Positions 6,669 through 11,638 of a DNA stretch of 12,331 nucleotides are shown here, in pieces. Both the position numbers and the translations under genes were made by a program. The DNA comes from Candidatus Pacearchaeota archaeon CG10_big_fil_rev_8_21_14_0_10_30_48 (GTDB lineage Archaea; Nanobdellota; Nanobdellia; Pacearchaeales; GW2011-AR1), in NCBI GenBank assembly GCA_002763155.1, contig PFCU01000028.1, positions 1 to 12,331 of the forward strand, read 5' to 3'. Positions within the stretch are counted from its first letter, which is position 1, and every line of letters starts with the position of its first letter. The notes beneath the pieces are model-generated. The model saw only the letters and a list, made by a program, of their open reading frames with translations. It did no database searches and was not told the origin of the DNA.

Positions 6669-8504
6669 TTATATTTTTAATTGAGATTGCATTGAAGTCG
6701 GAATTTCATGAGCTCTTGAATTTGAATTATCTTCTCCAGTATAATATAAAACATTATCATATAAATGATGGCGTGTTGCTATTGAAAGAGTTGTAGAATT
6801 AAATCCCTTTTCTCGGCCATATTCCAAATATCTTTGTATAACCAATTCACTTTTAGGTAAAACTCCAAAATAAGGAATTAAGATTTGTATTTGATTTTTT
6901 TCTTCTGGATTTAAGTTCATTGAATTAATAATTAGTTTTGCATTTTCAATATCTAATTTAATTTCAGAACCTCGTCCATTAGATAAATAGCTTATATGAG
7001 ATTCTATTTCTTTTCCTAATCTTTCATAACTAAAAGGTTCTGGGCTTTCTAAATAATTTCTTGCCAATATATGTCCTTCTGGAACAAGGGTGACTAAATT
7101 AAAAATTCGTCTTAGTTCTGCATTTTGATTCCTATATTTCTCTAATTCTTCTCCTTGAAGCCAAAGAGATTCATCGTGGAATTTATCTTTTAAGGAAGGA
7201 CCTACCCATTCTTTAAGAAATCTCAATCTACTTTTATCGAAAAATGTTTCTGAAAGATTATCTGCTAAAATTTTTGAAGTTTCTTGAGAGGCCATATTTG
7301 GACCCAAATAATAATATCCTTCTTCAATAGTCCTATTGCCTAATTTAGAACCTGGGTATGGAGCAAATGTAGATGCCCAAGCCATTGTCGGACCTCCAGA
7401 CAACTCTCTTAATTTAACATTTAATTCTACTAATCCTAAATCTGCATCTATATTCATAGGAGTTGGTTTAGAGGTTGAACCATAAATCAATCCACTAATT
7501 TGTTCTGTTCTAACTTTGAACCCATGATTAATAACATTCTTCATTCCTTCAAACATTATTTCTTCAGGCATTGCTCTATCTAAAATTTCTTTTCTCAAAG
7601 TGTAATCAGCTGCTTCTATTGCAAGTGTTAATCCAAAACCTCCTGCTTCTCTTATTAAATCTAATCTTCTTTCTCCAGAATCTTTTATTGTCATTTCCCA
7701 ACGCATTTGTGCATGAAAAGGAATTCCCACCCTATTTGGCCATTGTCTTGCGAATTTTTCTAAAAAACCATCTTTTTTTTCATCAAAACCAAACACATCA
7801 TCTTGATTATAAATTACTTTAGTATTCCATTTTTCTGCTAATTCTTGGCCTTCAGTTAAAATGTCTTCAATTGGTCTTATATTATGTGGAAATAATCTTC
7901 CTCCAAGACCCATAGATTTTGCAAGTTGTTCTGCTAATTCTGGAGGTATATTATCCCCTAAATCTTTAGGAGTGCTTGAATTATAACAATAAGTACATTT
8001 GTAAGGACAGCCCGTCATGGTAATCATACTTTTTATCGGACTTCTTGCATGTGCAGGAAAATGTTTATAAAATTCTTCCCTATCTGGAAAAGGGAATTTT
8101 TCTGAATTAAACATAGGTAAAATTCCTGGAGTTGCTTCACCTTCTAAAATTTTTCTTAGTGCTCCAAAACCTTCACTCATTACAACAAAATCAGAATATT
8201 GATTTGATTCAACTGGAAAATAAGTTGGGTGAGGACCACCAACAATAGTTAAAATATTTGAGTAATCTTTTTTTATTTTTCTATAAGCTTCTGCTAATTG
8301 AGAATGATTTCCAGTATAAACATTAAATCCAACCACATCTGGTTTGAATTCTCTTACGTGCTCAAAAAAAGATTCAAAATCATGATTTTTTACTAAATGA
8401 TAATTTCTATCCCAATTTAAATCTCGTGCTAAACCGCCCAAATGTAATAAGCCTAATGGTTCTATTACTGAATAGCTTGCGCCTAAAAGAATTCTCTTTT
8501 TCAT
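6669..8504 (-). CDS. Radical SAM protein with N-terminal cobalamin-binding-like domain
   Basis: A 611-residue protein. Residues about 1-125 resemble the B12-binding domain of class B radical SAM enzymes (EPLGLLHLGGLA, PDVVGFNVYTGNHSQLAEA, TIVGGPHPTYFP, DFVVMSEGFGALRKILEG). The radical SAM core follows, with the 4Fe-4S motif CPYKCTYC (C166, C170, C173). Later signals include AIEAAD (about 297-302) and the aromatic-rich TFAPYPGSKLG. The C-terminal 150-200 residues are helical and unfamiliar to me. The usual base-off cobalamin motif DxHxxG is not visible between residues 25 and 70, so B12 may bind without a protein His ligand, or not at all. Members of this class carry out methylations and ring or chain rearrangements on lipids, antibiotics, pigments and sugars. 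It shares a 60 bp divergent promoter with the heptose nucleotidyltransferase gene, suggesting coordinated expression. Substrate unknown. Confidence 0.83.
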   Translation of the reverse strand: MKKRILLGASYSVIEPLGLLHLGGLARDLNWDRNYHLVKNHDFESFFEHVREFKPDVVGFNVYTGNHSQLAEAYRKIKKDYSNILTIVGGPHPTYFPVESNQYSDFVVMSEGFGALRKILEGEATPGILPMFNSEKFPFPDREEFYKHFPAHARSPIKSMITMTGCPYKCTYCYNSSTPKDLGDNIPPELAEQLAKSMGLGGRLFPHNIRPIEDILTEGQELAEKWNTKVIYNQDDVFGFDEKKDGFLEKFARQWPNRVGIPFHAQMRWEMTIKDSGERRLDLIREAGGFGLTLAIEAADYTLRKEILDRAMPEEIMFEGMKNVINHGFKVRTEQISGLIYGSTSKPTPMNIDADLGLVELNVKLRELSGGPTMAWASTFAPYPGSKLGNRTIEEGYYYLGPNMASQETSKILADNLSETFFDKSRLRFLKEWVGPSLKDKFHDESLWLQGEELEKYRNQNAELRRIFNLVTLVPEGHILARNYLESPEPFSYERLGKEIESHISYLSNGRGSEIKLDIENAKLIINSMNLNPEEKNQIQILIPYFGVLPKSELVIQRYLEYGREKGFNSTTLSIATRHHLYDNVLYYTGEDNSNSRAHEIPTSMQSQLKI

Positions 8505-8522
8505 AAAAAGTCCAGGAAAAAA

Positions 8523-8547
8523 TTGTATAAAAATGTTTTTATAACAA
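8523..8547. promoter_or_regulatory. Divergent promoter with two inverted TATA boxes
   Basis: The 60 bp between two divergent start codons holds TTGTATAAAAA (8523-8533), which reads as a TATA box for the minus strand about 25 bp before the ATG at 8504. It also holds TTTTTATAACAA (8536-8547), a plus-strand TATA box about 25 bp before the ATG at 8565. Together they form a near-perfect inverted repeat with a 2 bp centre and one extra A in the right arm. Both genes would be leaderless. Confidence 0.55.
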
Positions 8548-8564
8548 TTTAATATATATGTTAG

Positions 8565-9029
8565 ATGGAGAAAGTTGTAAAAAAATTAAGAATAGAAAGT
8601 AAAAAAATTGTGACTACTAATGGGAGTTTTGATATTTTACATTATGCCCATGTTAATTTATTAGAGAAAGCAAAAAAAGAGGGAGATATCTTGATTGTTC
8701 TTCTCAATAGTGATTCTTCAATTAAGAGAAATAAAGGAGAAAAAAGGCCTATAATTCCTCAAGAAGAACGTGCAAAAATGTTAGAGTCTTTAAAATGTGT
8801 AGATTATGTTTTTATTTTTGATGAAGATAAACCTCTAAATTATTTAACTAAAATAAAGCCAGATGTCCATGTTAAAGGTGGGAGTTATCTTCCGGATAGA
8901 ATAAAAGAAGAAAAAGAGTTAATTGAAAGTTGGGGTGGAAAATTAAAAATGTTTGAACTTGAAGATGGTTTTTCTACGACTAACCTTATTCAAAAAATTG
9001 TTGATAGAATTGATTTAAAAATTTTCTAA
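8565..9029 (+). CDS. Heptose 1-phosphate nucleotidyltransferase-like (RfaE2/HldE C-terminal domain)
   Basis: A 154-residue cytidylyltransferase-like protein, the usual size of a stand-alone RfaE2 domain. It shows TTNGSFDILHYAHVNLLEKA (17-36), LLNSDSSIKRNKGEKRPIIP (46-65), the run ERAKMLESLKCVDYVFIFDEDKP (68-90), IKPDVHVKGGSY (97-108) and a C-terminal FSTTNLIQKI (136-145). The FDED, VKGG and STT blocks match RfaE2, which makes ADP-heptose from heptose 1-phosphate, better than archaeal RibL (FAD synthetase), TagD or EctA-type relatives. In the HxGH active-site motif the glycine is replaced: H26-Y-A28-H29. The sugar-kinase domain of fused HldE is absent, and no kinase or phosphatase partner lies in the window. 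It ends in a 15 bp convergent overlap with a GT9 gene, whose bacterial relatives use ADP-heptose. The family is firm; the substrate is inferred. Confidence 0.8.
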   Translation: MEKVVKKLRIESKKIVTTNGSFDILHYAHVNLLEKAKKEGDILIVLLNSDSSIKRNKGEKRPIIPQEERAKMLESLKCVDYVFIFDEDKPLNYLTKIKPDVHVKGGSYLPDRIKEEKELIESWGGKLKMFELEDGFSTTNLIQKIVDRIDLKIF

Positions 9030-9989
9030 AACTTCTTCAACAGAAATTGACTTAACTAATTCTTCGTCGTATTGATCCATTTTTTCTGGAAAAAAATCCA
9101 TTAACATCGGAGAAGTAATTTTTTTTCCAATTCCATAATCTTCAATTTCCCATGGAGGAGTGCAGAAAAATAAGGCTATCGTTAGTTTTTTTAGACCTAA
9201 GGAAACATGAATAGCCAAAGTATCTGCGCAAATTATTTTATCACAAATATCAATTAATGCAAAAAAATCTTGTAAAGAATTTGAGGTGTTTTTTCCGTAG
9301 ACAATTATACCATCAGACCTCAATTCTGATTTTATTTTTTCCATAGATTCAATTTCTTCAGGACCTCCTAAAAGAATTATTTCATAATCTTTTTCTTTTA
9401 GTCTTTTAATACATTCTTTAATTCTATCTGGATGCCAAGCTTTGCTTGGCCATCTTGGAGAAGAGCCAATATTAAATCCAATCAATTTTTTATTTATTAA
9501 ATTATTTTCTTTAATAAATTCAAAAATATTTATTTTTGCTTGTTCATCTATATTTATAAAAATAGGTTGTCGATGATATTTAAGGTCACAAACTTCAAAA
9601 ATCATTTCTTGAACAGTCTTACGATTTTTTATTTTAAGTTCATCATCAAAGACTGTATTGAGGTAATATTCTGCTTCTGGATTAAATGCCATAGGAAATC
9701 CATCCATATCATAAAATCCAAATTTTTTATCCGCATTAATTTTATTTGCTAAAGATGAAGGTTCTTTTTCTATATCTAAACTATAAAGAATATCAAAATT
9801 TTCAGTTATTTTGGTAGGATATAATAAAATTTTATCTATCAAAGGATTTCCTTCTAAGATTTGTTTTGTTATAGGAATGGTTATCCAAGTTATTTCTGAA
9901 TCTGGAAATTTTTCTTTTATTCCCTGTAATATAGGGGTAGTTCGAACTACATCTCCTAATGCCCCAAATTTTATTATTGCTACTTTCAT
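9015..9989 (-). CDS. GT9 family glycosyltransferase (ADP-heptose:LPS heptosyltransferase-like)
   Basis: A 324-residue GT-B enzyme of the WaaC/WaaF/RfaF family. The N-terminus IIKFGALGDVVRTTPILQGIKEKFP (5-29) includes the family signature GALGD with the catalytic-base aspartate D13. The C-terminal half has GFNIGSSPRWPSKAWHPDRI (171-190) with the donor-phosphate lysine K183, ILLGGPEE (205-212), and the ADTLAIHVSLGL block (255-266), equivalent to the bacterial NDTGPMHLAAAL signature. No membrane helix is seen, consistent with a peripheral cytoplasmic enzyme. In bacteria the family mainly transfers heptose from ADP-heptose to LPS core. Here the neighbour in the convergent overlap is an RfaE2-like nucleotidyltransferase, so a heptose-containing glycan is plausible but unproven. 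The ATG at 9989 is supported by a TATA-like element about 25 bp upstream. Confidence 0.85.
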   Translation of the reverse strand: MKVAIIKFGALGDVVRTTPILQGIKEKFPDSEITWITIPITKQILEGNPLIDKILLYPTKITENFDILYSLDIEKEPSSLANKINADKKFGFYDMDGFPMAFNPEAEYYLNTVFDDELKIKNRKTVQEMIFEVCDLKYHRQPIFINIDEQAKINIFEFIKENNLINKKLIGFNIGSSPRWPSKAWHPDRIKECIKRLKEKDYEIILLGGPEEIESMEKIKSELRSDGIIVYGKNTSNSLQDFFALIDICDKIICADTLAIHVSLGLKKLTIALFFCTPPWEIEDYGIGKKITSPMLMDFFPEKMDQYDEELVKSISVEEVLENF

Positions 9990-9991
9990 AA

Positions 9992-10032
9992 TATTTTTAT
10001 AGTGGAGGGGGTTTTAAAATTTGTTATGGTGA
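9992..10032. promoter_or_regulatory. Compact divergent promoter between GT9 and deoxyribosyltransferase genes
   Basis: The start codons are only 47 bp apart. The palindromic TTTTAAAA (10012-10019) lies 25 bp from the minus-strand ATG at 9989 and 21 bp from the plus-strand ATG at 10037. A second plus-strand TATA candidate, TATTTTTATAG (9992-10002), would start RNA near 10022 and give a leader of about 15 nt containing GGTGA (10028-10032). That is a good Shine-Dalgarno match 4 nt before the ATG. This is one of only two convincing ribosome sites in the window. Confidence 0.45.
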
Positions 10033-10036
10033 GAGA

Positions 10037-10447
10037 ATGAAAATTTATATTGCTGGAAAATTATGTGATGAGACTGAAAGAGAAAATTTAGAGAAAGTTA
10101 GTAAAATCTGTGAGGATTTGGGATTTGAGACTTTTCTTCCCCATAGAGATGTAGGACTTGTAGAAGGGATTAAAAATGTTCAAGAAATTTTTGAAGGAGA
10201 TATTATTCAAGGATTTAAAAATGTTAAATTAGTCGTCGCTGTTCTTGATGGGTTGCATGTTGGGGCTGGGACATCTTGGGAATTAGGATATGCTTATGCA
10301 AAAGGAATTTCCACTATTGGATTAAAAACAGATGAGCCAATTGAAGACGCGTTAGATCAGCTTAGTGCAATTCTAATTGGAAGTGTGAAAATTGTAACAA
10401 ACCTAGAAGATTTGAAAAAAGAATTGAAAGCATTTAAAAAAGATTAA
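10037..10447 (+). CDS. Nucleoside 2-deoxyribosyltransferase family protein
   Basis: A 136-residue protein of the nucleoside 2-deoxyribosyltransferase/DNPH1-like fold (PF05014 type). The N-terminal MKIYIAGKL (1-9) is the phosphate-binding strand-loop. The central VVAVLDGLHVGAGTSWELGYAYAKG (66-90) carries the substrate Asp (D71) and the nucleophilic glutamate (E82) in the GTSWELGYA motif. The family cleaves or exchanges the glycosidic bond of (deoxy)nucleosides or their 5'-monophosphates through a covalent deoxyribosyl-enzyme; all the key residues seem present. Size is normal. It overlaps the convergent GT2 gene by 4 bp and is divergent from GT9, so its place in the glycan locus may be accidental. 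A nucleotide-salvage or house-cleaning role is the simplest inference; transferase versus hydrolase activity cannot be told from the sequence. Confidence 0.82.
   Translation: MKIYIAGKLCDETERENLEKVSKICEDLGFETFLPHRDVGLVEGIKNVQEIFEGDIIQGFKNVKLVVAVLDGLHVGAGTSWELGYAYAKGISTIGLKTDEPIEDALDQLSAILIGSVKIVTNLEDLKKELKAFKKD
10436..10441 (-). terminator. Oligo-T terminator candidate for the minus-strand GT2 gene
   Basis: Six A residues on the plus strand, read as six T residues on the minus strand, begin 3 nt past the GT2 stop. They lie inside the last codons of the opposing gene, so the lysine-rich tail of that protein would double as a T-run terminator. Confidence 0.3.
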
Positions 10448-11346
10448 TCTAATGGTTTTGCACTTTGGACTTCTTCTTCTCTCCATCCTGGGTCGAAAGT
10501 TTTATTTCTTGCTTCTTTAAATGACCTATAATAAATGTAAAGTCTTGCTAAATATAATTGAATTAACCAAAAAGATTCTTTGGGATTTCTGGGGTGAGTT
10601 AAACTGAATAATAACCCTTCTTTAATTTCATTAACTAACGATTTAGTTCTTGGCATATCTGGAACAATTTTATTTAAATTTTCATGAGCCTTAATTGTTC
10701 TAACACGTTGATTTACCCAATCAGGGAAATTGTTAGGATATTGGATATAAACTTCTGCATTTGGAAGATATTTTATTTTGTATCCTTTCTTCCAAACAAA
10801 ATAGGGAATTACGCAATCTTCTGGAACATCTTCAAGGGTTTCTTTAACTAAACCATTTCTAATTGCAAAAAGATATCCCGAGGTTTGTAAAAACTGTTTT
10901 TTATTTGAAAGTTTTTTTCTAACTTTGTCGATGCCGTCATAAGAAAGTTTTGCCCAGTATCCATATTTATTATTCCTTGGATTTGTTGCAACAGGTCTTC
11001 CGGTGATGCAACCTACTTTTTCATCTTTGAAAGCATTTACAATTTCTTGTAAAGTATTATCTGAAACATAAACATCTCCATCTGTAAATACTAAAATATC
11101 TTTTTTATTCTCTGAATAAAGCATTTCAAAAAGCATATTCATTGCGTAAGGTTTTCCTTCTCCCGGATCTAAGATAAATTCCATTCGGGAATCTTTAATA
11201 TTTTTTTTAAGAAAAGTTTCAACTTCTGGAAAAGGATCCATAACGATTATTTTAAATTGTTCTTTAATTTTTTGTTTTAAGAAAGTTTCAACAGCCCTTA
11301 ATGTTGATTTTGGTTCATTGTAAGAAGTGATAATAATGTGAATCAT
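10444..11346 (-). CDS. GT2 family glycosyltransferase with QxxR-type motif
   Basis: A 300-residue GT-A fold enzyme. It starts IIITSYNEP (4-12), has the substrate-loop EGKPYAMN (63-70), the metal-binding DGD (89-91), FLQTSGYLFAIRN (152-164), PED (175-177, the ED catalytic base), and a Q213-RVRT motif after DWVN. The DGD, ED and QxxR series resembles the D, D, D, QxxRW pattern of inverting processive GT2 enzymes such as hyaluronan and chitin synthases. There is no multi-helix membrane pore, so a single-sugar transferase is more likely; two aromatic helices near 250-280 may touch the membrane. Its start has a good ribosome site (AAGGAG, 11355-11360, 8 nt from ATG). No clear TATA box is visible in the 41 bp after the aIF5A-like gene, so it is probably the second gene of that operon. 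Donor and acceptor are unknown. Confidence 0.83.
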   Translation of the reverse strand: MIHIIITSYNEPKSTLRAVETFLKQKIKEQFKIIVMDPFPEVETFLKKNIKDSRMEFILDPGEGKPYAMNMLFEMLYSENKKDILVFTDGDVYVSDNTLQEIVNAFKDEKVGCITGRPVATNPRNNKYGYWAKLSYDGIDKVRKKLSNKKQFLQTSGYLFAIRNGLVKETLEDVPEDCVIPYFVWKKGYKIKYLPNAEVYIQYPNNFPDWVNQRVRTIKAHENLNKIVPDMPRTKSLVNEIKEGLLFSLTHPRNPKESFWLIQLYLARLYIYYRSFKEARNKTFDPGWREEEVQSAKPLD

Positions 11347-11354
11347 TTTAACAA

Positions 11355-11360
11355 CTCCTT
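11355..11360 (-). promoter_or_regulatory. Strong Shine-Dalgarno site before the GT2 gene
   Basis: AAGGAG on the minus strand ends 8 nt before the ATG at 11346. Most other starts in the window lack such a site. This supports translation of this gene from inside a longer transcript that begins upstream of the aIF5A-like gene. Confidence 0.6.
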
Positions 11361-11387
11361 AAAAGATAGAATCCCACGAACGTTCAT

Positions 11388-11579
11388 CTAGATTACCTCG
11401 AAAGGATATTCTGCTGGGCGGATGATTGCCATTTTTTCTCCACTATAAGATAATTCAATTCTGCATTTTTTAGAACCTTGTTTTCCTATGTCAGAAGTTT
11501 CTATGCCTTCAATAGTCCAGACTTTATCCAGTATTTTAATTTGTTCACCTTTTTGCAATTCTGAAGCTTTTTTTCTCAT
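11388..11579 (-). CDS. aIF5A/EF-P-like mini-protein (KOW-type domain with hypusination-like loop)
   Basis: A 63-residue basic protein, about half the length of aIF5A. The pattern KASELQKGEQIKI (4-16), WTIEGIETSDIGKQGSKKCRIEL (21-43) and IIRPAEYPFEVI (52-63) resembles the N-terminal SH3-like/KOW domain of aIF5A and EF-P. The SDIGKQGSKK stretch (29-38) aligns with the aIF5A loop SKPGKHGSAK, putting K33 at the lysine that is hypusinated. The OB-fold C-terminal domain is missing; the frame stops cleanly and shows no sign of decay. I chose the ATG at 11579 rather than the in-frame TTG at 11600, which would give 70 residues. A TATA element (about 11601-11610) is 25 bp from the ATG and would overlap the TTG. 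It may be a stand-alone RNA- or ribosome-binding relative. Small archaeal proteins of this type exist but I know of no established function. Confidence 0.65.
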   Translation of the reverse strand: MRKKASELQKGEQIKILDKVWTIEGIETSDIGKQGSKKCRIELSYSGEKMAIIRPAEYPFEVI

Positions 11580-11599
11580 AAGAATCTTAGTTTTAATCA

Positions 11600-11619
11600 A
11601 TTTATAAAATTTTATATAT
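11600..11619. promoter_or_regulatory. Palindromic divergent TATA promoter (aIF5A-like gene and queC)
   Basis: The 59 bp between divergent start codons contains the perfect 14 bp palindrome TATAAAATTTTATA (11603-11616). Its left half is about 25 bp from the minus-strand ATG at 11579. Its right half, extending as TTTATATATG (11611-11620), is about 25 bp from the plus-strand ATG at 11639. Both mRNAs would be leaderless or nearly so. Confidence 0.55.
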
Positions 11620-11638
11620 GGAGTTTTTATGAAAGAAT

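Noticed and set aside
7571..7822. An 83-codon plus-strand open frame with a Leu/Phe-rich, membrane-like product
   Set aside because: It is antisense to the radical SAM core. The hydrophobic look comes from reading Lys/Glu-rich codons backwards in AT-rich DNA.
11378..11385. The 8 bp palindrome GAACGTTC between the GT2 and aIF5A-like genes
   Set aside because: The symmetry does not extend beyond 8 bp, and there is no second copy or nearby regulator gene; too short to call an operator.
11580..11600. A TTG start giving a 70-residue form of the aIF5A-like protein
   Set aside because: The TATA element would overlap or directly abut this codon. The ATG at 11579 has the normal 25 bp spacing.
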